Shown here piece by piece: positions 38,001 through 47,646 of a DNA stretch of 64,000 nucleotides. The DNA lies in the NCBI RefSeq assembly GCF_963678635.1, contig NC_087062.1:76560349-76624348 (forward strand), read 5' to 3'. This DNA comes from Symsagittifera roscoffensis. Its lineage: Eukaryota > Xenacoelomorpha > Acoela > Convolutidae. Every line of letters starts with the position of its first letter. Within the stretch, counting starts at the first letter, position 1. Under the pieces are notes generated by a model. The model saw only the letters and a program-made list of their open reading frames with translations, ran no database searches and was not told the DNA's origin. Both the position numbers and the translations under genes were made by a program.

Positions 38001-41000
38001 GAAAAAACTTTGTTTGTGAAAAACTTGTATACTAATTTTTTAAATGATTTTTAGCTTTTTGAGGAGAGCATTAAAATTATGTTTCCCCTGAAACGATTCA
38101 AAATTAGTTCATTGAGCTGAATAAAACAAAAGCCGAAAAACAAATAAGAAAAAGTACGAAGTCAATTTTGGTAACACTACAAACAGCAGAAGTTAATAAA
38201 ACTAATAGCAACTATAAATCAAATTGCGTACAGCAAACAAAAACAATTCTACAATGTGGCAACGAAGCCCACAAAACCTGACCGAACAAATAATAAGCCA
38301 AAAGCAGACCCCGTCAGATTCAAACCCAAGACCGTTGCTGTCCCAAGCGTATTCGTTACCTCCAGACCAAATCTGCGGGAGAAGCAAAAGAATTTGAAAT
38401 CATTATAAATGGAACCTAAATTTACCATTTCTTTTCTTTTTCACACTAAAAAGATACAAACAACACAGCACAAGAAAAATCAGTGATATGGCAACTAAGC
38501 GAACAATCTTTGCGCTGAAATTACTTGAACCAAAAAAATGATTTTTTGATTTTTAAACATCTTTCAATTCCCCCTGGAAACTAGAATGAACAGCAATTGC
38601 TCTTGCAACTACAATGAAAGTTGCTCGCAGCAAAAAAAATCAGTTATGTGGCAACTAAGCCGCCAATCTCTAAGCAGAAACCAACTGAACCGGAAAGGTT
38701 CTTATGATAGGCCTCGAATTAGCAAAAAAACTCGGCTACGTGACGGAATCGAATCTGCGACCTAACAAATATGAGTCTCACGCACGGATGCTTAACATCC
38801 TTAAAAACTAGCCACCAAAAACGCAACTACATCTAATATTAAATTTCGAATTCGACGCAGCAAAAGTAGCATGAAAGCCAAAACGATACAATGTTGCATG
38901 TAATGAATTGGAAAGCATAAAGCCAAATTATGGATAAATTATGCATTTCAAAAGAAAAATTGCGATACATTGAGTTAGAAAAAAATTGTGAAATCGAGCT
39001 TTTTATCAATGTACTGCTGTTTGAAACAATGCGAGAATAACATTGCGCAACAACATTGGGAGAACACGACCAAAAAACAGCTCTATCAAGTGAAAAAAGA
39101 AAACGTAGAATTAAGTCTCGAATTAACAAAAAACTCGGCTACGTGTAGGTTTCGAATCTGCGACCTAGCAATTTTGTCTCACGCATGTACCACTCAGCCA
39201 CGGATGCCTAAAATCCCAAAAAACTAGCCACTTATAACGAAGCTACATATGCTAATGAATTGCCAATTCGATGCCGCAATAGGGACTCCAAATACAAAAA
39301 GACACAATTTTGCATGTAAAAAATTGGAAAGCATACAGCCAACCTTTGTATAAATTATGCATTTTAAAAAAATTTCGACTTAGGTTGGAAAAAAAATAAG
39401 GTTCGTACTAATGCACTCGCTTCGCCAGTTAATTGACGGTTTGCATCCGAAATCAGTAAGTCTGCGTCAGCTGTCGAAAAAATTTAGAGCACTTTTTAGT
39501 AAGCTTTAAACCCATTTTGTTTTTATTGTGACACAGGTTCAGGAAGCTTTGAGTCTATCTGTAAATGTTTAGATCAAAGACCACTTGAAAGCTTCGGTTT
39601 TCAGATGTTCTAAAACGTGTTTGTTCAACAAAAGATCGCATTCTCTGTAAAAGAAAGTCACTTGAGATCTCTTATGGGTTTTCAAGAAAGCCACTTAAGT
39701 ATCTTCTTTAGTCTACCGGTGATTCAACTATGGAGCAAGAAAACCAACCTAAACCTCGGCACATGTCGGAAATGCAGTTTTTTTTGGGACCACCCTCGAA
39801 CGCAGAAGTGAAATGGACGTTGATTATGATGATAACTCAGGATAACGACTTAGTATCTGGGCCCCATTAACTATCTCACGAATGGTTTTTGGCCCAGTCC
39901 GAGACATCATTTAAATGAGCTAAAAACAAAACTCTAAATAATAGTAAAAGATTCTTTCTTCAAACCAAAGAAGTTGGTTACCATAAAACTCGAGGTACCA
40001 TAAAATGGTACTTTCTGAAAACTAATTTGTCGACTTCTACCATTTTCAAAGAAGTTTACCAAAAATTGGGAAAAGTATCTTGAGACCGATAATTTGAAGA
40101 AACTAAGCCGCGAAAAACAAGAATATAGCGTTATCTGGAATAACTAAAACATGACTGCCCAAACAGGCTAACTTTTCAGAGCCTCAAAACGTACAGATCA
40201 GTATGATATTACTCTGTTTATCTGTTGCAAACATTATCCTGACTAACTGAAAAACTAGGTTTTGAAGCTTCGACAATTATTTTTCCGGCGCCCGAAGTTC
40301 GAAACAAATATGGAATTTGCGAAAACAAAAATTTGTCTTCAAATTTTTGTTGTCCTAATCCATTTTGTGAATACAGCCACCTGAAGGCATTATCATTATT
40401 TTTAAGCTTACGTATATTCCCTCTTCCCTCTATCAATAAACAAAAAACGACATCAATTTGGGGAAAACCAAAATTAACACAAGAGCGAAGCTGCGCTTCG
40501 CAAACAATAGCGAGAAAACGACAAAAAAGCAGCTCTAAAGTGAAATAAGAAAAAGTAGAATTATAAAAAGCATAAAGACAAAAATTTCTAAAAAAAATTC
40601 TCTATTTTAGCAGAAATATTTCTTGCTTCGTTCTGAAAATTTTGTTCCTACGTCGCAAAAATAATTTTCGATGAAAATTTTACTTGATTGATACCAAGTA
40701 ATAGTTAATTTATAAGTGAAATTTAAGACTAACTATTATAGCCCTATAGCAAGCCAGCTCGCTCGCTTTATTCGCTCGAAATTAGACGAAAAATCAATAG
40801 TTAAAATGCTATAATATGATAAATCACTGGACCAATTTGGATTATTATTTGTGGTACCTGATTTTGCGTGGAAAACAAAAAAAAAACAAAACACCCGAAA
40901 ACAAAGTTCCTCCCTCCCATTTTCATCGGTCGAAATATGTTTTTTTTTTAAATAATATATTGTTTTCAAAAAAAATTGTGATCGGAACCTTCTGTGCTTC

Positions 41001-42813
41001 ATCCACAGCAACGGTCTTCACTAGTTTGTTTTCAAAAGTTTCAAAACAATTTTCCAGGCTTCTTTAGCAAAGCCAAAATATACTAAATTTCAGAGAAAGT
41101 CCACGGAAACCCGAAAAAATAGTTTAAACAAGTACATTTTCTCACAAATATTTCTACGACTCAAAACAAAATGTTTGCCTTTAATCATTTTCACATCTTT
41201 AAAAAAAATCTTTTAATTAACCTTTGCACTTCGTTTTTCTGTAAGTTGATGGCCTGCTTTAGACTATGTGCCCTGTCGGCTATGAGAGACAATCTCTTGT
41301 CGGCAATTTGTGAGGCCTTAGCTGCAGTTGTCTCCACAAAGTAGCCATCACCCAGCAGAACTAACACTTCATTCGTGTGGATCAACTCTCCCGGCATGAA
41401 GGCAACCTGTACAACAGATATCCATGAAAGAGGAAATTCCTCGTGGCAGAAGGACCGACGAGCAGAAAAACATACCAGCGAACTAAAATTCAGTATGCAA
41501 AACTGTGAAAAATAAGAGTGAAACTCATGTCAATTTTGGGCAATTTAGATGTTTTTGATGGCTAAAACTGCTCATTCGGATTTTCCGCAACGAGAAGACC
41601 CTTCCTTTTAAAGTTTCGACTTATCTATTTTTTAGATTGTACATTCATTCAGCCAATTTTCACAATTTCAAATTACTTTCAGGAAAATTATCATAACATT
41701 ACAATTCTAAAGTTTCTATCGATGACCTTGCCTTTAAAATTTAGTCCTTGTGAGTCAAAACCTTTCTAGCGAATGAAAAACTCGACATTTCAGAGCAAAA
41801 CAATAGCTAGCCGCTTGTTCCATTTCTAGCACTTAAAACCGTTGAGATAACTCGTACAGTTTTTTTTAAAGAAAAAATGAAGAAATTAACAGATGTTCTT
41901 TGCAAATTTTAACTCTAAAACATATGCGAATAATACAAAACGTTCCGAATGCACCGAATAATCTTATCAGCAGATCAAAACTGGTTTGACTTTTGCAGAC
42001 CTTATACCAGTGTTTTGTACACGTTATACGAAAAATTATACGAAAAACAAACCCTTATACGATTTAAGATTATACGGGAGATCAGATTCATACGATACAT
42101 TCTACGATTATACGAAACCCATAATTGGCTACTATTTTTTTGAGAGAGAAAGATTTTTTGCTTGAGTACTGAAATATAATCGATATTAGAGACGGCTTAA
42201 CTCCCAAATAAATAGTTTTTTGAGAGCAATGAGAGAATTTTTGCCGAAAAATATAATCGAGAATCAAAAATCTCAAAAGCTTCGAGCGGTTGCTGTAAAT
42301 GAGTAAGGATTTTGATCTCCGGTTATATGGTTATAATTTTTTACACGAAACTCAAAAAATACAATATCACTTTATACGATCGTCGGATTATACGATTTTT
42401 GCATTATACGTCAATACACTGGCTTATACGTTTTAGATTAAATCACATCATATCAGATTTCCTTTTTATCCCTCCAGAATACCCCTTTAAAGGCAGTTAA
42501 AATGTGAGATGGCTTTGACTGACACTAGTCGTGTTTAATCCATTTACATTTTCTGTGAACTAATTGGTGACTCCTGAAACATTTAAAGAAATTGATTGAC
42601 CTTCGAAAGCGGCACCATTGTAGGACATCTGAGCTTGCCAGACACCTCTTTCAATCTGTCTTTGACTGAACTGTACTCGGCCCTCCTCTGTTCCAGCTTT
42701 TCAAGGTCACATTCGAGTTGTCGTAGAGCATCGCTCTGTTTATCCACCAGTCGAGAAAAATCTTCCAAATTCACGTCATCAGTATCGTAGTCGTGATATT
42801 GCTTTGAAACCAT
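31817..42813 (-). CDS. URI1: URI1, unconventional prefoldin RPB5 interactor (six exons found)
   Basis: Exons 42813-42601, 41406-41222, about 34584-34304, 33243-33082, about 32824-32629 and 32058-31817. URI1 is a prefoldin-like scaffold that binds RNA polymerase subunit RPB5 and works in the R2TP/prefoldin-like chaperone assembly in cytoplasm and nucleus. Visible: an alpha-prefoldin coiled coil split around the strand region TMVPLSK-VAFMPGELIHTNEVLVLLGD, matching human IMVPFGPFAFMPGKLVHTNEVTVLLGD; then a long charged coiled coil, an acidic stretch (DDLEEESDEEE), a basic VSFS motif, and a C-terminal IVERNIS ... VSLFKKNRKR end like the conserved URI tail. About 415-425 residues, shorter than human (535). 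Intron 2 is about 6.6 kb and full of repeats. Exon 3 start and exon 4/5 junction are uncertain. Confidence 0.9.
32629..32824 (-). CDS. URI1: URI1 exon 5: acidic patch and VSFS motif
   Basis: Encodes ELFGLDDLEEESDEEE, then KKKIKRSVSFSKDVDIREIS. The donor (CCGACAC before GTATGT) is strong, and its phase fits the last exon. The acceptor (GAGATAG before ACG at 32824) is weak and lacks a pyrimidine tract, so the left limit in transcript terms may be off. Acidic stretches and a short basic-VSF-acidic motif are found in this part of URI relatives. Confidence 0.75.
33082..33243 (-). CDS. URI1: URI1 exon 4
   Basis: 54 codons, starting after GATGTTTGAG at a GAA codon in phase 0, matching exon 3. The core SAILARIEKLMKESKQQDQ resembles the L-W-A-R-L-E-E-L-E helix of human URI1. 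The donor used here (GATGGT before GTACCA) is poor; it is chosen because it keeps frame with exon 5. A later GTATAC donor would break the frame. Confidence 0.75.
33476..33815 (-). repeat. SINE-like element, tRNA family 1, in URI1 intron 3
   Basis: tRNA-like core at 33549-33618 (minus: cgtggctgagtggttagtgc, and gcagatcgaatccgag). The conserved right end is at about 33740-33815 (gttaagttaggaaaaaaaga, cgcttcgcaagc). It lies between exon 4 and exon 3 in the same orientation as the gene. Confidence 0.75.
34304..34584 (-). CDS. URI1: URI1 exon 3: charged coiled coil
   Basis: Encodes a helix-forming stretch rich in Glu/Lys (GVREVFERLEDKAEV ... NENEKQELVETLKEKQERI). The donor is strong (GACATTG before GTAAATAC, phase 0). 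The best-looking acceptor (TTTGATTTCAG at 34585) leaves the frame two bases in, which does not fit the two-base overhang of exon 2. A weaker AACAG acceptor giving a start at 34556 does fit. Either that site is used or a small exon is missing in the 6.6-kb intron. Confidence 0.75.
35322..35385. repeat. Short tandem repeat, about 18-bp unit
   Basis: cacaactaagtttagtt is repeated with small changes about three to four times in URI1 intron 2. Confidence 0.8.
37487..38440. repeat. Dispersed repeat, about 1-kb family, copy 2, in URI1 intron 2
   Basis: Hairpin variant at 37487-37525 (ggctgagctccgcaccactt), two ACAC-rich subunits (about 37725 and 37870), and a family-2 tRNA-like core at 38309-38380 (minus strand). 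Same order and orientation as 269-1560. The long minus-strand frame 37494-37982 is a by-product of these repeats. Confidence 0.6.
38733..38794 (-). repeat. Decayed tRNA-like core, family 1
   Basis: Keeps the B-box part (gcagattcgattccgtcac on the minus strand) but has lost the A-box stretch that its neighbour at 39136 still has. Confidence 0.6.
39060..39440 (-). repeat. SINE-like element, tRNA family 1, in URI1 intron 2
   Basis: Core at 39136-39208: minus strand cgtggctgagtggtacatgc (A box) and gcagattcgaaacct (B box). Right end at about 39378-39430 (cttaggttggaaaaaaaat, then ctcgcttcgccag). Same orientation as the gene. Confidence 0.75.
40479..40525. repeat. GC-rich hairpin motif in URI1 intron 2
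   Basis: cacaagagcgaagctgcgct then tcgcaaacaatagcgag: stem GCGAAGC / GCTTCGC with a 3-base loop. It is followed by the cagctctaaagtgaaataag body seen beside family-1 elements, but the tRNA-like core is missing. Confidence 0.7.
40690..41060. repeat. Dispersed repeat family D, copy 2
   Basis: Shares ctcgctttattcgctcgaaa (about 40760) and gtacctgattttgcgtgga (about 40854) with 31170-31380 and with 44875-44970. No coding frame of note. Confidence 0.5.
41222..41406 (-). CDS. URI1: URI1 exon 2: conserved MPG-HTNEV strand region
   Basis: The acceptor TTGTACAG comes before GTT GCC TTC ATG, phase 0. Encodes VAFMPGELIHTNEVLVLLGD, then a long helix (KASQIADKRLSLIADRAHSL onward), the second arm of the prefoldin coiled coil. 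MPG-x-L-x-HTNEV-x-VLLGD is the most conserved part of URI. The donor is CAAAG before GTTAAT, leaving two bases. Confidence 0.95.
42008..42421. mobile_element. Non-autonomous hAT-like transposon (MITE), 414 bp
   Basis: Ends are CAGTGTTTTGTACACG on the left and, reverse-complemented, CAGTGTATTGACG on the right, followed by imperfect matching text rich in TTATACG. Flanks are ccttatac (42000-42007) and gcttatac (42422-42429), an 8-bp direct repeat with one mismatch. CAGTG-type ends with an 8-bp target duplication are typical of the hAT superfamily. No transposase is encoded. It sits in URI1 intron 1. Confidence 0.75.
42601..42813 (-). CDS. URI1: URI1 exon 1 (start codon, first prefoldin helix)
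   Basis: The ATG at 42813 begins 71 codons. The frame is open a little further upstream without another ATG. Encodes MVSKQYHDYDTDDVNLEDF, then a coiled-coil helix (SDALRQLECDLEKLEQRRAE), then KDRLKEVSGKLRCPTMVPLS, equivalent to the L-x-x-L-P-x-K-L ... MVPFG segment of URI. The donor is TCGAAG before GTCAAT, phase 0. Confidence 0.9.
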
Positions 42814-42899
42814 AGTAACATCATTAAGAAAGAGTATCTCAATTAGACCATTATGAAGCCTGAAAAGTTTGATCAACTTAATTAGGCTCCACTTTTAAG

Positions 42900-43990
42900 C
42901 CGATTGCACGATTTTGTTTTTGAAGCTTGCAATTTTCTTTTAATTATCTGCAAAAGGAAACCCACCCATGAAAACAAGATTGGATTGAAAGTTATGGAGC
43001 TAACGTGGACATACTTTGAACAAAAACTAGTCTTTTAGTCTCAATTAAGAGTCAATTATGTCAAAAAAAGACTCTCCCAAGATGTTACAAATGCAAAGTC
43101 TAATTTAACACGAAATACACACTCCGACTATTCAAAACTGTCGATGAAAAAGATTACAATCAAAAGAGACAGCATTTAAGGATCAAAATACAATATAACT
43201 TTTTAAAAAAAAAAGTTAAGCCGGAAAAAACCACACTCTTTAAAATTGTGCGACACTCGCCAAACTCTTTGATAGACAAAAACAATCATTGCACAAAAAA
43301 ACTCTGAAAGTTAAGAATTTTTTTCAAAACTAACGAATTTTTTTCGAACAGTTTTGACATATTCAAACAATACGCTGTGCCTTAACCATAAATCATTAAT
43401 GAATAAAATATTGAAAAAAAGTGAGCATTAAGGGCGAAAAATTTGGTCGAAAAAAAAACATTACGTTGTAAATTTACAACTTTACGTTCAAAAAAAAACT
43501 TATCATTCTAGCCTTCATAAGAAAAACAAACAAGCTATGTAGCTGGCTTGTAAAAAAGCGGACACTAAATAAACCGAAAGCAACAAGGTCAAAAAAAATC
43601 TCATTAAAAAAAGTTTGAACTGCGAATATCTTGGAAAAACATTATATCATTCTACCCTATTATATATCATTCTGCACTTTATAAAAAATCTGCGAATTTA
43701 TTGGAAAACACTTATAAGGACGCACAGTGGCAGTAATATATCAATGGAAGAAAATACGACGCACATTTTGCATGTATATGTCGTGTAATGCATGCATGCT
43801 GAAATCTGTGATTAAAGTTCTTTACGGGAAAAAGTTTAGTACAAACCTATCGCAAGTGTAAAAGAAGACGTGAAGGTCAAAGACACCAGTTTAATCTAGA
43901 CAAGTAACTTGTCTAGAAAGAGCATAACAAGCAAAATGAAGCCAATTAGGCGTTTAACGAAAAACCTTCACAACTTATTTGCTCTCAAAT
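42900..43990. other. Gene-free stretch upstream of URI1
   Basis: AT-rich, no exon seen. Should hold the URI1 promoter; no clear element recognised. One copy of the tttacgggaaaaagtttag end motif lies near 43820. Confidence 0.45.
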
Positions 43991-44009
43991 CGGACGAAAA
44001 TAAGACTAG

Positions 44010-44430
44010 CTGGGGAGGGTTCTCATGCTTGAAGGACCAAATGCTTGAAAAATGTCAACCAATCAAAATCGCTAAGCGTTTCTATTGGCTTAATGCCTTT
44101 CTCACAAAATCGAAGTCAATATTAACAGAAAATGTTTTAATTCAGTGGAAAATAATCAAAAATATTACAAATTGCGGGTTACAACCGCAATACTATTTAG
44201 ATAATCAACAAGATTTATGAGGTGAAAATCATAAGAGTTTTTCAGTCTTGAAAACTCTTCTGCTTATTATCTAATCGGTCAATATTAACACTAATGACCT
44301 GGATTCATTTTCTTACTTTGAGATTTTTGCGATTTACTTTGAGATTTTGAATACTCAATTCTGATTGGCTGAAAGTAAGCTAAAATTAATTTCAAGCATT
44401 CGGTCCTTCAAGCATGAGGGACGCCACCAG
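44010..44430. mobile_element. DNA transposon-like element with 41-bp inverted ends, 421 bp
   Basis: The left end CTGGGGAGGGTTCTCATGC and the right end, reverse-complemented, CTGGTGGCGTCCCTCATGC both continue with TTGAAGGACC(A/G)AATGCTTGAAA. I count 34 matches over 41 positions. No convincing target-site duplication is visible and no transposase is encoded. The plus-strand open frame at 43909-44220 is mostly within it and is not a gene. Confidence 0.7.
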
Positions 44431-44594
44431 ATTAGCTGATGTATTACATAGTAGTTCATTATTCAGCTTATAATTTCCTTTTAATTGGGTGCCTGTTGCC
44501 TGCCTTCTGCTTTGTTTGCTTTACTGCCACTCATAATTGCCTATTAATATCACTGTCGGGATCATACCCGTCTCCTTTTCATTCACCTCTCTTT

Positions 44595-44975
44595 TCTTCA
44601 AGTTAAAGTCGTTTTTAGTGCATGGTGTGATTAGAAAACTATACAATACAAACGCATGAAAAAAAAGAATTAGGCATAGTGGACAATTGTCTTCAAAAAT
44701 GAATTAAAAATTTTCAAACTTTTTTTTAACTAAGAAGAATAATTTTGAAGTTTCGTTAGAATAACTTTATTGCCAAAGGATTCCTTGAAAAAATTTTCAA
44801 ATCTAGTTTCCGCTTTTAGTGAAATCAAGTTTTCTTAGCCTAAATAAAAGTTAAATTTTCATATAACGAAGATTACTCGATCGCTCTACTCGCTCGAAAT
44901 TAGACTAAGACTCAAAAATAAGACGAAATTAGACAAAAACACAGCCGAATACCACGTTCCTCCCCATATTCAATG
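44595..44975. repeat. Dispersed repeat family D, copy 3
   Basis: Landmarks are aagtcgtttttagtgcatgg with tgattagaaaactatacaa (about 44608-44645) and tctactcgctcgaaattaga (about 44885). The same order is seen at 59755-60015. A partial trace continues near 45297. Confidence 0.55.
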
Positions 44976-45446
44976 AAAAGAACAAAAACAAATCGAACAC
45001 AACAGGTATTCAAAATGCAGTGCTCAGATTATGTCAGTTTGTTTTGACAGGTATGTTAAGTCCTGCGATAAAAACGTTAAAAGGGAAAAAGCCAGGTCTG
45101 CTGATCGAAAGGGGTAAAAATTCCTACCTAAAATTGCATTGGAAGACCGCAGTACCTTTAAAAACCTACAGAACATCAAAAAAAAAACAAATCAATCGCG
45201 CCCAAATCTGAAGACACCTAACACAAAATGTAAAACCATGAAACTGAACTTCTCTCTTAGTTTTATCGGAATTACAAAAACTTTTGTTCCACAATCTATC
45301 TCGCTCTAGTTTAAATTACTGATTTAGACGAAAAATTTGTTCCTAACTTTGAGTCTTAAGTAAGCAAGTTCGGGTAAATCTGTTCCGAGTGTCTTGTTTT
45401 TCAAAGGCAGCTTTCTTCTACTACTTGCTACTAGCTTTTCAGGTTA

Positions 45447-47303
45447 CTAGTTCTTTGAAAAAGGAAACAATCTTTTGGGCAAAGACAGCCACGAGGAGTT
45501 GTTTTCAGACACTTGTGAGTTTGATTTTGAGCTGTTATCGTGTATCTTTGACCTTACTGGCGCTGATGGCCGTGAAGATGACTTCGCTTCATTCGTTACA
45601 CTCATTGTACTTCTCGATTCCACTCCCAATTGCATTTTGACAGCTGAAAACGGTTTTATGTCCACTATTTTTGGAGCCCGCTGCAATTTTGAGGTCGGTG
45701 CTTCTGACTTGACCTTTACATCAATGTTAGAAGCAACGACGGGGTCCATGATATCTGACTTGAGAGGCTGATCTATTCGTGGCGCATTATCTTCAGACAG
45801 CAGCTCTGTAAGCTCAATTATTTCATTCGCCTCCAGTTTTTCATCCTCTAAACTTCCAACAGTAGAATTGTCCGTTTCTTTTCCAAATTTTGGCTCTAGA
45901 TCGGAACCTACACAAAAAGTTCCTTGATTCTGACCGAACAATTCATCAACGTCAAATCCTAGACTGTCAAATTCTATTTCATCATTTGCTTCTGAATCCA
46001 ACCACCTTGAACTGCCAACTCCTTTTATGTAGATATGTTCATAAGCATCGTCGTTATCATCCTTCAAAGTTTCACAGTTGACACATTTTTCCTTTCCCTC
46101 GATTGTCGCCTTTGCTTCTTCGGCTATTCGTATCAGATCATCAAGCGGATCTAGAAAACGTAACATTTTTTCATCTTCCGCCAGTATTTGGTTATACGTC
46201 ATTCCGCCCTCGCAGATTTCCTCTTGGTTTATTTCTTCTATAAGCTTCAAATTCTTGCCAATCCGCTGAAGCACAGCTTCTAACTCAGCCGGATCTACCC
46301 GAAGTTCCTCATCTTCCACAATCTGCAGCGTGGCTTCCAGTTTCCGAGCCCAGCCATCTTCTGCTATTGTTATGTCATACGCACTAAGGCCTGTATTCGC
46401 AATTTCCTCCACTGGGTCAGATTTTTCTATCACATCACCTTCAATGCTCTCATGATTTCTGTTCCAACTTTCTATTTCATTAGCGACCATCATCTCCTCG
46501 ACAGACAAGGATTGTGCCTTCTTTTGCATGTAAGGAGAAAATGCTGATTGCAGACCAGGTATTGAAACATCTGCACTATTCTGATCGAGGACCAATTTAG
46601 ACATTGTACATTCCTGTGGTGCTTCCCTCGCAGTCTTGGAAGTACTTGGCACTAACTCAACCGGCATCGGTATCTGTAACTTCGATGACGACGGCATCGA
46701 TTTCTCAGACTCGAAGTTTTTCAAAAAAGGACTCTGAGGTAACTTGAAAGGATCGTTGAGCTTCAATTTTTGAGCGACTGCAGTAGACGATTGATCAATT
46801 CTAACTTTGTTTTCCTGTACAAAAGGAGCGTCCAACCCACTTCCATTATCGGTAGAATCTAACTTTCTGAAATTATTCGGCTGGCTTGAAAACCCCGCAT
46901 TTGAATTAGACCTTGTCTCGAGCTTTCCAGGGGCCTGGGAAACTCCAGCGAAACCACTGATTCTGAATGGTTGACGAGTCGTCGGAGTTGCCTGAGCATC
47001 ATTTGACCTAGCCAGAACCGATATCTTGCAATGATCAGCTCCACCAAAAATTGAAGACGACGGATTATCACCATCTCTTTTCTTACCAAATTTCTGACAA
47101 AAACTCTCTAAATATCTTTCATCTGTCAAAAGCATTTCCTTCACTACGTCGAAATCCAACTTAGAAGTTTCACAAATTTCTATCAAGTCGATTCCGTATT
47201 TTGCTAATTTGACTTTCAGCAATCGGCCTTCTCTGAGTTCAGACTTTTGGACTCCCGAATTTTTAAAACCAGCTGACATGCCTCTTAAAAACTTGATAAA
47301 CAT
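45447..47303 (-). CDS. Intact single-exon gene for an unrecognised acidic 618-residue protein
   Basis: Open from ATG at 47303 to TAG at 45449-45447 with no intron; a second in-frame Met is at residue 9. I do not recognise the family. Residues 1-75 are basic and helix-prone (GRLLKVKLAKYGIDLIEICE, then DFDVVKEMLLTDERYLESFC). Residues about 80-270 are Ser/Pro/Asn-rich and look disordered. Residues about 270-400 are acidic and helical (VDPAELEAVLQRIGKNLKLI). The rest is acidic, then Ser-rich, ending LPKRLFPFSKN. No transmembrane segment, signal peptide or enzyme motif is seen. The long frame in such AT-rich DNA, and the lack of stops against many in the other frames, argue that it is real. The first about 175 codons and the 5' flank are duplicated at 51533-51007. 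It could also be the first exon of a longer gene. Confidence 0.8.
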   Translation of the reverse strand: MFIKFLRGMSAGFKNSGVQKSELREGRLLKVKLAKYGIDLIEICETSKLDFDVVKEMLLTDERYLESFCQKFGKKRDGDNPSSSIFGGADHCKISVLARSNDAQATPTTRQPFRISGFAGVSQAPGKLETRSNSNAGFSSQPNNFRKLDSTDNGSGLDAPFVQENKVRIDQSSTAVAQKLKLNDPFKLPQSPFLKNFESEKSMPSSSKLQIPMPVELVPSTSKTAREAPQECTMSKLVLDQNSADVSIPGLQSAFSPYMQKKAQSLSVEEMMVANEIESWNRNHESIEGDVIEKSDPVEEIANTGLSAYDITIAEDGWARKLEATLQIVEDEELRVDPAELEAVLQRIGKNLKLIEEINQEEICEGGMTYNQILAEDEKMLRFLDPLDDLIRIAEEAKATIEGKEKCVNCETLKDDNDDAYEHIYIKGVGSSRWLDSEANDEIEFDSLGFDVDELFGQNQGTFCVGSDLEPKFGKETDNSTVGSLEDEKLEANEIIELTELLSEDNAPRIDQPLKSDIMDPVVASNIDVKVKSEAPTSKLQRAPKIVDIKPFSAVKMQLGVESRSTMSVTNEAKSSSRPSAPVRSKIHDNSSKSNSQVSENNSSWLSLPKRLFPFSKN

Positions 47304-47646
47304 GAGAATTTTGCCTGCAACTTAGACAAAAGTAACACTGTAAGTGTCTCTTCTGACATATTGACAGTAAATTAAAATCGAAAGGGTATAGCAAATAAAA
47401 ATGAGACATTTTCTGCAGACGGGCTCATATCATGGTCATAAAAAATTCCTTACAACAAAAATGTGCGATTTCAGACAATTTCTATACCAGAATTTAAACT
47501 CGGAAAATCAACCTCTCGTTGAAAACCTGATTGTTTTTGGATATACTGTACACATGTCCATCCCCAGAAGCACGTGAAAAAAATCTACGATTTCTAAGAT
47601 ACACCAAATAGTGAAACTATTGGAGAACATCTTTGCAAATTAAAAC

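Noticed and set aside
43909-44220. 103-codon plus-strand frame
   Set aside because: About half of it is the left half of the 421-bp inverted-end element; no motif and no splice or start context.
31817-47303. URI1 and the 618-residue frame as one gene
   Set aside because: URI1 has its own ATG and first prefoldin helix at 42813, and the 618-residue frame ends in a stop with no good donor, so they are treated as neighbours.
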